Numbered from the stretch's first letter, positions 7,346-14,364 are shown. The stretch is DNA of 18,101 nucleotides from Candidatus Gerdarchaeota archaeon (GCA_016839405.1 JAEOUJ010000280.1:1-18101); one strand, 5' to 3'. The notes: a model not told the origin generated them from the letters alone. Numbers and translations: made by a program.

Positions 7346-7363
7346 TTCTCAAAAATATGAGAA
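7346..7363. promoter_or_regulatory. Operator-like dyad TTCTC-N8-GAGAA upstream of the LVIVD operon
   Basis: ATTCTCA and TGAGAAT (7345-7364) are perfect inverted arms around AAAATA. The site lies 24 bp upstream of the TATA element at 7387, in the divergent region between a TIGR04076 gene (-) and the LVIVD operon (+). It is an exact match to the shared TTCTC-N8-GAGAA motif. Confidence 0.5.
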
Positions 7364-7386
7364 TTAATTCTGAATTTCTACGAACG

Positions 7387-7394
7387 TTTATATT
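7387..7394 (+). promoter_or_regulatory. TATA box of the LVIVD operon
   Basis: TTTATATT. Transcription would start near 7417, giving a leader of about 34 nt that carries the SD AGGAG (7437-7441), nine bases before the ATG at 7451. Confidence 0.55.
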
Positions 7395-7450
7395 ATCTAG
7401 ATCAAATATTGGTTATAATTTCTCTTGAACTTAATTAGGAGTTATTAACG

Positions 7451-8527
7451 ATGGATGCAAAAAAATTAGTTATTATATACATTACAATTGTTTTGAGTGG
7501 ATTTATATTTCAATCGAGTAGTGTTTTTGTAAAGGGACAAGATTTTAATTTAACTAAGATTGGACAATTTGATGATTGTTACTTTGCATATGATGTTCAG
7601 GTTGAAGACGACATAGCATTTGTAGCTGATGCAGGAGATGGATTCTGGATTTTAGATGTAAACGATCCAACAAATCCTTTAATATTATCTCATAAACTTA
7701 TTGGAGGAGTAGAACATAGGTTACAAGTAAAAGAGAATATTGCTTTTGTTGCTGACTATCATAATGGATTATTTATTTTCAATGTAACAAATCCTTCAAA
7801 TCCACAGCAAATTGCGAATTATGGGAATCAAGTTGATTTTGTAGTTTGTAATGATGATATAGCGTGTTTTGGAGATCCTCATCTCTCAATATTAAACATT
7901 AGTGATTTAACCAACCCAACTGAACTTTATAGTTATGAGGATTTTCCAGTTATGGATATTATAATTAGAGATGATATACTCTTTTGTTTAGGGGTATTTA
8001 CAGGATTAAAAATACTTAACATAAGCAATCCAATTGCACCAGTATTAGTTAATCAATGGTTAACATCAGGACCCTATTATAGGGACATTGAGATTTATAA
8101 TGATATTATTTTTCTAGCAAGCACCACTGGTCTTAAAGCACTTGATATTAGTGATCTTAATGACATCCAAGATTTGGGAGTTGATTCGAGTGGTAAATCA
8201 GTTAGAAGTTTGGCAATAGAAAATAATTTGCTTTATATTTCAGAGGCGGATACAGATATAGTGATTTATAATATCACTAACATGGATAATTTCAATGAAA
8301 TTGGACACCAAACAGAAAATGGCATCGTAATTAATTCAATTTATGTAGAAAATAATCTAGTATATGCAACTGCAGAATCTGACGGGTTAATAATATTCAA
8401 TATTGAGCAAATTACCAGTTCTGATGAAGCATCTTTTTCATTTATTGGGATTTGCTTAATTGGATTAACATTAATTTGTTTTGGATTTTTAAGAAATAAA
8501 GAAGAAAAACTGAGGATTAATAAATGA
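7451..8527 (+). CDS. Membrane-anchored LVIVD-repeat seven-bladed beta-propeller, first of a pair
   Basis: 358 residues. Residues 1-27 form a signal peptide (KKLVIIYITIVLSGFIFQSS). The middle contains seven repeats of about 40-42 residues built on the pattern V-x-D-D-I-A-F-V-A-D-x-x-x-G-x-x-I-x-D-V-x-N-P-x-N-P, as in IAFVADAGDGFWILDVNDP. This is the LVIVD repeat (PF08309 type), and seven repeats suggest one closed propeller. Near the C-terminus is a membrane helix (FIGICLIGLTLICFGFL) followed by a basic tail (RNKEEKLRINK), so the propeller faces outward on a membrane anchor. The role is likely binding or adhesion; no catalytic motif is seen. Its TGA overlaps the ATG of the next gene (ATGA), so the two are translationally coupled. 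Confidence 0.85.
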   Translation: MDAKKLVIIYITIVLSGFIFQSSSVFVKGQDFNLTKIGQFDDCYFAYDVQVEDDIAFVADAGDGFWILDVNDPTNPLILSHKLIGGVEHRLQVKENIAFVADYHNGLFIFNVTNPSNPQQIANYGNQVDFVVCNDDIACFGDPHLSILNISDLTNPTELYSYEDFPVMDIIIRDDILFCLGVFTGLKILNISNPIAPVLVNQWLTSGPYYRDIEIYNDIIFLASTTGLKALDISDLNDIQDLGVDSSGKSVRSLAIENNLLYISEADTDIVIYNITNMDNFNEIGHQTENGIVINSIYVENNLVYATAESDGLIIFNIEQITSSDEASFSFIGICLIGLTLICFGFLRNKEEKLRINK

Positions 8528-9612
8528 AACAAAAAGTAAGGAATTTAATAATTGGAATGATTGGTTTTTTCCTTGTGGCTAATTACCTAGGATTAGCAAT
8601 TATTAACATTCACAATATTGATGCGATAGATGATAATTTATTTGTAAATTATTTAGGGAGAGTTGATATTAGTGTGGGATATAAAATAAGATTGGATAAC
8701 GACAGAGCTTATGTATCATCAAATGAAGGAATTGATATAATTGATATACAAAATCCATTAGCTCCTTCACATATTGGACTGATTGAAGGAACAATGGGTT
8801 TTGATGTTAAAGATAACATTGTATTCACTACAGATTCTAATGGGTTGGTAGTTATTGATGCATCAAACACAAATGATCCTCAAATAATTGGTACATCAAA
8901 TACAGGTCAATGGGCTTATAACACAAGAGTAAATAACACATTAGTTTTTTCTATAGTATCTGGAGATTTGGATATTTATGATATAAGTGATTTAAATAAT
9001 CCAATAAGAATTGGGCAATACACTGATACAGGTAGGGGGAATGATATTATTGTTTATGGAGATATTGCTTATTATGCTGATCCTGATGAAGGATTAGAAA
9101 TAATTAATGTTACAAATCCAACTAATCCAGAGAAAATAAGAACTATAAGCAACACAATAGGTGCTTGGGATTTATACATAAGTAATGAATTATTGTTTTT
9201 AGGATGCCATGGTTTAGGATTTAAAGTATTAGATATAACAAATCCAACAAATCCTTCAATTATAAAACAATTCAATGATGGGGGGGAAGTATATGGTGTT
9301 TGTGGAAATGAGACTTTTATTTTTCTTGGTGATCTACAAGAAGGAGTTGAGGTTTTAAACAATACTTCAACATACTTATCTGAAGTAGCAAGCTATGTGG
9401 CAACTCCCCATGACATAGAATTCAATGGAAATTACATCTATTTAGCTGATCAAGATAATGGCTTCTTGCTGCTAGAATTAAGTAATACACAAAATGAAAT
9501 AACTAATGGATTGAATTTACACTTTGGTTTTATAGTATTTCCTTTAATAGGAGTTATAATAGGCATTCAATGTAATCAAAAAAGAAAAACTAGAAGATTC
9601 AACACTACTTAA
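8524..9612 (+). CDS. Membrane-anchored LVIVD-repeat seven-bladed beta-propeller, second of a pair
   Basis: 362 residues with the same plan as the preceding gene: N-terminal hydrophobic helix (LIIGMIGFFLVANYLGLAII), seven LVIVD repeats (for example IAYYADPDEGLEIINVTNP and LLFLGCHGLGFKVLDITNP), a C-terminal helix (FGFIVFPLIGVIIGI) and a basic tail (QKRKTRRFNTT). The start overlaps the previous stop by four bases, and GAGGATT inside the first gene acts as SD. The two proteins share design but differ clearly in sequence, so this is an old duplication or a heteromeric pair, not a recent copy. Several N-x-S/T sequons are present. A hairpin plus T run ends the operon. Confidence 0.85.
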   Translation: MKQKVRNLIIGMIGFFLVANYLGLAIINIHNIDAIDDNLFVNYLGRVDISVGYKIRLDNDRAYVSSNEGIDIIDIQNPLAPSHIGLIEGTMGFDVKDNIVFTTDSNGLVVIDASNTNDPQIIGTSNTGQWAYNTRVNNTLVFSIVSGDLDIYDISDLNNPIRIGQYTDTGRGNDIIVYGDIAYYADPDEGLEIINVTNPTNPEKIRTISNTIGAWDLYISNELLFLGCHGLGFKVLDITNPTNPSIIKQFNDGGEVYGVCGNETFIFLGDLQEGVEVLNNTSTYLSEVASYVATPHDIEFNGNYIYLADQDNGFLLLELSNTQNEITNGLNLHFGFIVFPLIGVIIGIQCNQKRKTRRFNTT

Positions 9613-9621
9613 ACTATTAAT

Positions 9622-9660
9622 TTGAGGATTAGGAAAAAATCCTCTAATCTTCAATTTTTT
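9622..9660 (+). terminator. Hairpin plus T6 at the end of the LVIVD operon
   Basis: TTGAGGATTAG (from 9622) pairs with CTAATCTTCAA (to 9654) with one G-T wobble and one bulge near the loop; TTTTTT follows at 9655-9660. The right arm lies inside the last codons of the convergent TIGR04076 gene, so the two 3' ends overlap. Confidence 0.6.
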
Positions 9661-9946
9661 CAATCTTAAAAGAAACAGGTCGAATGCCATCAGGACATGT
9701 CGTATATGCAGTACCTGGTTCAAATGCAGGATAATTACCACCAAATCTAAACATCTTAACAGTAGAATAAATTGAAGACCAAGCTGCGTTACAAAATCCT
9801 TCTGGAATATTTCCATCAATGCTAATAAAAGATTCACCTTCTTTTAAATCACATTTAACGATTTTTTTACCTGAAGGCATGAAAAATTCATGTCCTAAAA
9901 CATCTTCTGGTCCAAATTTTTTCACAACAGTAATTTTGCACTTCAT
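9644..9946 (-). CDS. TIGR04076 family protein, second of a tandem pair
   Basis: 100 residues, ATG 9946. It begins MKCKITVVKKFGPEDVLGHE and ends TTCPDGIRPVSFKIEKIED, with PEGFCNAAWSSIY and FRFGGNYPAFEPGTAY between, all in TIGR04076 order (G-H/E, C-x-x-A, the Gly-Gly/Phe-Pro loop, C-P-D-G-x-R-P-V-x-F-K). It is closest to the protein encoded just upstream (9975-10295), which shares the CPDGIRPV ending. AAGGAG precedes the ATG by about 12 nt. The gap to the upstream gene is only 28 nt, so the two are probably one transcript. Function unknown. Confidence 0.8.
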   Translation of the reverse strand: MKCKITVVKKFGPEDVLGHEFFMPSGKKIVKCDLKEGESFISIDGNIPEGFCNAAWSSIYSTVKMFRFGGNYPAFEPGTAYTTCPDGIRPVSFKIEKIED

Positions 9947-9974
9947 TACAATTCATATCTCCTTTCTTATTATA

Positions 9975-10295
9975 TCATTCATCTTCTTCAATTCTTTCCA
10001 TTTTGAAGCAAACTGGTCGAATGCCATCTGGACAAGCAACGTACATAGTTCCTGGTTCTGTCCATGTATCCCAAAAATTTCCTCCAAAAGCAAGAACCAT
10101 CGCTTCAGGCTGGATAGCTCTCCATCCAAAACCACAGAATCCTTCAGGTTTCTCGCCATCCTTTGAAATTAGTTCTTGTCCTACTTTAAAAACGGGGCAT
10201 TCAGGAATAACTTTTCCTTGTGGTGTTTTGTATTCTTCTCCAAAAACATCAATAGAATTGAACTTCTTAATTACAGTTATTTTTACTTTTGCCAA
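9975..10295 (-). CDS. TIGR04076 family protein, first of a tandem pair
   Basis: 106 residues from a TTG start at 10295, preceded by GGGGGA four bases upstream. Motifs: KVKITVIKKFNSIDVFGEEY, EGFCGFGWRAIQPEAMVLAF, GGNFWDTWTEPGTMYVACPD, and GIRPVCFKMERIEEDE at the end. It carries one more cysteine (VCFKM) than its neighbour. It forms a tandem pair with 9644-9946 and lies 117 nt downstream of the Cys-rich gene at 10412-11401 on the same strand. A TATA-like TTTTATTT near 10340 could give it its own promoter. Function unknown. Confidence 0.8.
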   Translation of the reverse strand: MAKVKITVIKKFNSIDVFGEEYKTPQGKVIPECPVFKVGQELISKDGEKPEGFCGFGWRAIQPEAMVLAFGGNFWDTWTEPGTMYVACPDGIRPVCFKMERIEEDE

Positions 10296-10411
10296 TAAAA
10301 TCCCCCAAAATAATGGTTAAGTGATTAGTTTGTTACTCTTAAATAAAATTAGTATTAATCTTGAAAAATATAATAATGAAATTTAGATTATTACTAGATT
10401 GAAATTATTCT

Positions 10412-11401
10412 TTAAAAATCGTTCATAAATTTTTTTGGAATGTGAACAGCGAATTTACATTGCATTGCACCATTAAGTACAGAATCTATTAAATCAACTT
10501 TTACTGGTTGATCGAAAATAGTGTCCCATTTTTGCTTATACCAACCAGCACTACAATGACAGAAAGTAGGTGAGATGTGAATATCACCTTTTTTCAAACT
10601 CTCCCTTACCCAAGGGCAATGGCAATAATAATATCTCTTTAGATTTTCATTAGTTTCATTTAGAAATAATTTAGTGTTATAAGGTATTTTTGTGATTATT
10701 ATTTTATCTCCTTCTCTAACACCATATTCAATAGTAGGATTTTTTCTAATAAATTCAAGTACTTGTTCATCAACAGGTTGAGTGAAAAATAAAGACCTTT
10801 CCTTTGCTAATTGTTCAAATCGTTTAATAGAATTATTGCGTTGGTTTTCAAGAAAAGTATCTAAATTTTTTTCTTCTAGAAATTTCTTCCTTAAACGAAT
10901 CAATCCATCTTTTTGTAATCTGTGTAAACCACTTGCCATTATTTCCTGACGAGGTTCTTCTTCAATGAGAGCATCCATTCGTTCCATTACTTTTTGAGTG
11001 ATTATTGGTTTTTCTTTATTGGATAAAAGGATTTTTGGTAATTTAATTCTAGCAAAAACTTCATTTCTTTTTTCTTCACCAAATTTTTCTATGATTTTAT
11101 TAGAAAGAACATTCATTAAATCAGCACCATCAATAACATCCAATAAATCTAAAGTTAATTTCTCGTTCTTGATAAACATGAGATATCTAAGTATTTCTAA
11201 TAAATTAAAATAGGATAAATTATCAGAATCTTCTAAGAAAGAAACAAAGAAATTTAATTCTTTAATTGAAGCATCTTTAGCAGTCTTTTCATACTTTTGT
11301 AGAAAATCCTCAAATGTTTTAATTAGTTCCAGAGTGATAACAATTGTATCCGCAGTAAGTCCTCTATTAAGTAACTCTTTTTTATAATTATTAAAATCCA
11401 A
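10412..11401 (-). CDS. Larger Cys-rich protein sharing the CHC...CHC-x-AGW domain
   Basis: 329 residues from a TTG start at 11401; an in-frame stop lies just upstream, and GAGGT/GTGAG precede it. The first 240 or so residues are charged and helical with no motif I recognise. The C-terminal 80 residues read KRYYYCHCPWVRESLKKG, HISPTFCHCSAGWYKQKW, then DSVLNGAMQCKFAVHIP. These align with the protein at 6327-6953 without gaps at every Cys, Gly and Trp of the motif. It lacks the SCC cluster of the shorter protein. The shared domain suggests one family (possibly DUF6144-like, tentative). Two adjacent TTCTC-N8-GAGAA dyads lie directly upstream of its TATA-like element, so it is probably regulated. 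Two TIGR04076 genes follow it. Confidence 0.72.
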   Translation of the reverse strand: MDFNNYKKELLNRGLTADTIVITLELIKTFEDFLQKYEKTAKDASIKELNFFVSFLEDSDNLSYFNLLEILRYLMFIKNEKLTLDLLDVIDGADLMNVLSNKIIEKFGEEKRNEVFARIKLPKILLSNKEKPIITQKVMERMDALIEEEPRQEIMASGLHRLQKDGLIRLRKKFLEEKNLDTFLENQRNNSIKRFEQLAKERSLFFTQPVDEQVLEFIRKNPTIEYGVREGDKIIITKIPYNTKLFLNETNENLKRYYYCHCPWVRESLKKGDIHISPTFCHCSAGWYKQKWDTIFDQPVKVDLIDSVLNGAMQCKFAVHIPKKFMNDF

Positions 11402-11450
11402 TTATTTACTCACAACCTCTAACATACTTTCAATAATTAATTGTTTTGTG

Positions 11451-11459
11451 AATAAAAAA
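11451..11459 (-). promoter_or_regulatory. TATA-like element of the gene at 10412-11401
   Basis: TTTTTTATT on the minus strand begins two bases after the dyad at 11461. Transcription would start near 11430, giving a leader of about 30 nt. The dyad-then-T-rich-TATA order is the same as in front of the GNAT gene. Confidence 0.4.
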
Positions 11460-11460
11460 T

Positions 11461-11500
11461 TTCTCATAAGATGGAGAATTAATTCTCCTAAAATGGAGAA
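11461..11500. promoter_or_regulatory. Double operator-like dyad, two TTCTC-N8-GAGAA sites
   Basis: TTCTCATAAGATGGAGAA (11461-11478) and TTCTCCTAAAATGGAGAA (11483-11500) are both exact matches to the motif. Their starts are 22 bp apart, about two helical turns, so dimers bound there would lie on the same DNA face. The inner half-sites also form the palindrome GGAGAATTAATTCTCC. The pair lies between the DUF1028 stop and the TATA-like element of the Cys-rich gene. A 3' structure of the DUF1028 mRNA is an alternative reading. Confidence 0.55.
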
Positions 11501-11546
11501 AATAATTATCGTAAAGAAATCTGAAATTAATCAAAAATTTATCTAG

Positions 11547-12452
11547 CTACTTTTCCATTATTTTTTTCATTAATGAATCAGGTATTCCAACAGATTTAGC
11601 TGCAACTTCAACAGTTTTAATCATTCTTGGACTAATTTCAAAAACTATTTTATAGCATTTGATAGCTTCATCATAATTACCTATGGAATAAAAAGCATAA
11701 CCTAATGTTGTCCATATAGACATATATCTTGATTCTTTTTTATCTTTCATAAGGTCAAAAATCTTTGCTAATAATACTTGACGTTCTTTATTATCTTGTG
11801 TTTGTTCAATTTCTTTAAGCATGGAATTAATTTCACGATAGCTTTGTCTGTAAGTTATAAATCTACCAATTTCCTTTATAGGATCGTCATGATCCATTAT
11901 TTGATAATCAACAATAATCTCTTCACTATTTGTTTTATCATTAAATTTTTTTACAAGCAATTTTGCACTTTGTTTTCCTCGAGCATCACCACCTGCTTCC
12001 TCACCAGCTTGTAAAGCAGCAAAAAGTTTTTCGGATAAATTACCTTCAGTGCTTTCAAATGCTTGAGTCATGGCATCAATAACTTCAGAACCAACGAGAA
12101 TATTTCCTTGACAAGCATAATTCTCACCAGTTTTATGGCCAGCCCAATAAGAACAATTTTTACCAGTAAACGAAAGGGAAGTTCCCTTTTCAAAATTAAC
12201 AATACCAATTTGACGGCTTTCGATATGTTCATCAATAGCTCTGAAATGATCTAAAATTTCTTCTAGATTCTTCTTTTTATTCAATTGCTCAAAAAAGATA
12301 GAATGAAACCTAGGATCACCATTATGTTGATGTGTTATAACACCTTTTCCTGCTTTTGCTGAGCAAACAAAACCAGCATTCCAGCAACAAGAAGCAATCG
12401 CAAAACCAACTTCATTAGCATTTTTATCAAATGCTACAATAGAGAATGTCAT
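11547..12452 (-). CDS. DUF1028 (Ntn-like) protein with C-terminal TPR
   Basis: 301 residues, ATG 12452. Residues 1-200 carry the full DUF1028 signature: MTFSIVAFDKNANEVGFAIA at the start, SCCWNAGFVCSAKAGKGVIT, HQHNGDPRFHS, RQIGIVNFEKG, SFTGKNCSYWAGHKTGENYA, CQGNILVGSEVIDAMTQAFE and GEEAGGDARGKQSAKLLV. The family has an Ntn-hydrolase-like fold and is suspected to be a hydrolase, but its substrate is unknown. From about residue 244 a TPR-like helix pair (GYAFYSIGNYDEAIKCYKIV) follows, as in several family members, probably for protein contacts. A GGTCAC-type dyad lies about 45 bp upstream, with a TATA-like element (12466-12480) close to the ATG, so the mRNA is probably leaderless. Confidence 0.88.
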   Translation of the reverse strand: MTFSIVAFDKNANEVGFAIASCCWNAGFVCSAKAGKGVITHQHNGDPRFHSIFFEQLNKKKNLEEILDHFRAIDEHIESRQIGIVNFEKGTSLSFTGKNCSYWAGHKTGENYACQGNILVGSEVIDAMTQAFESTEGNLSEKLFAALQAGEEAGGDARGKQSAKLLVKKFNDKTNSEEIIVDYQIMDHDDPIKEIGRFITYRQSYREINSMLKEIEQTQDNKERQVLLAKIFDLMKDKKESRYMSIWTTLGYAFYSIGNYDEAIKCYKIVFEISPRMIKTVEVAAKSVGIPDSLMKKIMEK

Positions 12453-12498
12453 AAGATTGTAAGAATTTTATAATTAAAAAGAATAACTCTCTATATGA

Positions 12499-12515
12499 GG
12501 TCACTTATTGTTACT
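12499..12515. promoter_or_regulatory. GGTCAC-N5-GTTACT dyad upstream of the DUF1028 gene
   Basis: GGTCACTTATTGTTACT is an imperfect copy (two mismatches in the right arm) of the perfect dyad at 14234. It shares the leading TGA, so nine bases (TGAGGTCAC) are identical. It lies about 20 bp upstream of the DUF1028 TATA-like element. Confidence 0.45.
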
Positions 12516-12561
12516 TTTTCAAATGAAATACTGAACTATAAAATAAATCAATAAGAAAGAA

Positions 12562-14160
12562 TTAGAATTTCTTTCTCTTTATCAAATCCAGTGCATATAA
12601 TACTATAGCATTTTCATCAAAATTGTAGGATGAAAAAAGATCATAAGTTAGCTCAAAATCGGGTTCAAGTGTCAAATGTGTCTTAGGATTCTTTGGAAAA
12701 GCAATGAAAAACCTTGTTGCTACCTTTCCTTTAATTTTTGATTCTTTTAATTCAAACATTCTGATATTTCCAAAACAATTGCCCGATTGCCCCGATGCAA
12801 CACCAACAGTGACAGCTCCAATTCGACTCAAATTTAACATTAAATCAAAACCAGAACTATGTGTAACATCTGTGCTTAATACAATAATTTTCTTTGGTTT
12901 ATAATATGCTTCAAATGTTCTTTTAGAAAATTCCTTGTAAAAAGTAGGCATTTTTTTCATGCCTTCTCTATAACCTTCAATTTGCATAGAATTGTCTTTG
13001 TATAAAGTGAAAGTTTTATCATTTCCAAAATAATAATCATTAATTTCTAAAGGTACTTGGTTATAATAATAAATATCAGCAAGATTTATACCATCTTTGG
13101 ATGAATCATTCAGAAATTGTGAAAATTTCAAAACATCAGATCTTGATTGTACAAGTTCTACAGCTTTCTCAAATCCAATAATGAAATATAAAAGAAATAT
13201 CACAATATAATCTTGACCTCCTTGACATTTACGAAGATCAATTATAAGATAATCGCTTTTATTATTCTTCATTTTTTGAAATAATGATGTAAATAATTCT
13301 GTAGCTGAAGGCAAACCCTTTATGATATCAGTTAACTCATCTGGTACAGCTCCACTATTATATCTCTTATAGAGTTCTTTGACTATTTCATTAAAATCAG
13401 TCAAACCTATATTTTGCCAAAGTTCATGTGCTTCACGATAAGAGATCATATTATCGATTTTTAGATATGCAATTTTTTCATCTTTATCCAGAAAACAATA
13501 ATCAAAACATTTGTTGGGATTTGGTATTTTTAGTTTACTTTCTCCTGATAACAAAGGATAGCTTCTTTTTTCATTTATTTTAAATTGCTCCTTGATTTTT
13601 TTGCCATCAGGAAGTTCAAGAGAAACTATAATTTTATCATTATCTTTCCATTCGGGCAATAATCTGAGTAAATTGTTTCTGAAATAAAGCATTCCGAATC
13701 TTCCAAGATGCCCGAGTAAATTATTCATATTATCAAATCCTTGAAGACTTTTTACACGTTTGATTAACATATCAAAGGAAATACCTTCAACAGAAAGTAA
13801 TTTAGCACCTAAAAATGAATAATGCTCTTCTTTTGTAACAGCTCCAACATAAAGAGAATTTTCTATAGGTATAAAATAAAGTGGAATTCCACCAGGATTT
13901 TCCTTATCTAGCAATTCTTTACCCAAATATAAACCAGTATGTGCATCTTCTAAATTAGCAATAAATGGACTTATATGAAAGAAAAACTCTTCACGCGTCA
14001 TTCCTTGTTCTGGTATGCTTAAAATTAATTCCTGTAATCTTCTATGATAAGCAATTTTTCCTCCGCCATTAATATAAGGATCTGGGTGAGTTTCCTCTAA
14101 AATATTTGTTAATTGTCTTATATCTTTAATTAATTCATTTCTAGCAATTATTTCAGACAT
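12562..14160 (-). CDS. S41 family (C-terminal processing / tricorn-core type) peptidase-like protein
   Basis: 532 residues from ATG 14160 (a GTG at 14169 is in frame). The N-terminal helical part includes LTNILEETHPDPY, and ISPFIANLEDAHTGLYLG carries the D-x-H-T signature of S41 peptidases. DEKIAYLKIDNM and SDYLIIDLRKCQGGQ form the S41 core strands. KIIVLSTDVTHSSGFDLML gives the likely catalytic Ser at about residue 436, and GQSGNCFGN the following glycine loop. There is no signal peptide, so it should act in the cytoplasm. S41 proteins cleave C-terminal or unfolded peptides; the PDZ domain usual in CtpA is not evident, though residues 95-140 may be a diverged one. A perfect GGTCAC dyad lies upstream of its TATA-like element (about 14208-14216). 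Confidence 0.82.
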   Translation of the reverse strand: MSEIIARNELIKDIRQLTNILEETHPDPYINGGGKIAYHRRLQELILSIPEQGMTREEFFFHISPFIANLEDAHTGLYLGKELLDKENPGGIPLYFIPIENSLYVGAVTKEEHYSFLGAKLLSVEGISFDMLIKRVKSLQGFDNMNNLLGHLGRFGMLYFRNNLLRLLPEWKDNDKIIVSLELPDGKKIKEQFKINEKRSYPLLSGESKLKIPNPNKCFDYCFLDKDEKIAYLKIDNMISYREAHELWQNIGLTDFNEIVKELYKRYNSGAVPDELTDIIKGLPSATELFTSLFQKMKNNKSDYLIIDLRKCQGGQDYIVIFLLYFIIGFEKAVELVQSRSDVLKFSQFLNDSSKDGINLADIYYYNQVPLEINDYYFGNDKTFTLYKDNSMQIEGYREGMKKMPTFYKEFSKRTFEAYYKPKKIIVLSTDVTHSSGFDLMLNLSRIGAVTVGVASGQSGNCFGNIRMFELKESKIKGKVATRFFIAFPKNPKTHLTLEPDFELTYDLFSSYNFDENAIVLYALDLIKRKKF

Positions 14161-14233
14161 TAAAATCACAATCGCAATTATTTTACAATATTAATTCTTA
14201 ATTTGTTATTTAAAAATAGGATTCACATTTTGA

Positions 14234-14250
14234 GGTCACAAATAGTGACC
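14234..14250. promoter_or_regulatory. Perfect GGTCAC-N5-GTGACC dyad between S41-like and PLP-enzyme genes
   Basis: GGTCAC (14234-14239), AAATA, GTGACC (14245-14250), an exact 17-bp inverted repeat in the divergent region. It is about 15-20 bp upstream of the S41-like TATA element and about 60 bp upstream of that of the PLP-enzyme gene, so control of the S41-like gene is more likely. Confidence 0.6.
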
Positions 14251-14364
14251 AAAGTAATTAGATATTTTTCAGTAAAATACCAAAAAATGATTTTATTAAT
14301 TCATGAAGATTAGTATAAATAATTTTCAATAAGAAGCTATTTTAATTATTACTGAGGGATAAAT

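Noticed and set aside
7651..9260. Repeated DNA strings such as AATCCAACAAATCCTT
   Set aside because: They encode the N-P-T-N-P turn of each LVIVD repeat, so they are protein-level repeats and not a CRISPR array or mobile repeat.
9072..9362. Minus-strand 96-codon open frame within the second LVIVD gene
   Set aside because: It arises from the repetitive codons of the LVIVD repeats read in antisense; the Pro/Ser-rich product has no family features.
9819..10320. Plus-strand open frames opposite the TIGR04076 pair
   Set aside because: Both are antisense to two clearly conserved small proteins; no start signals are visible.
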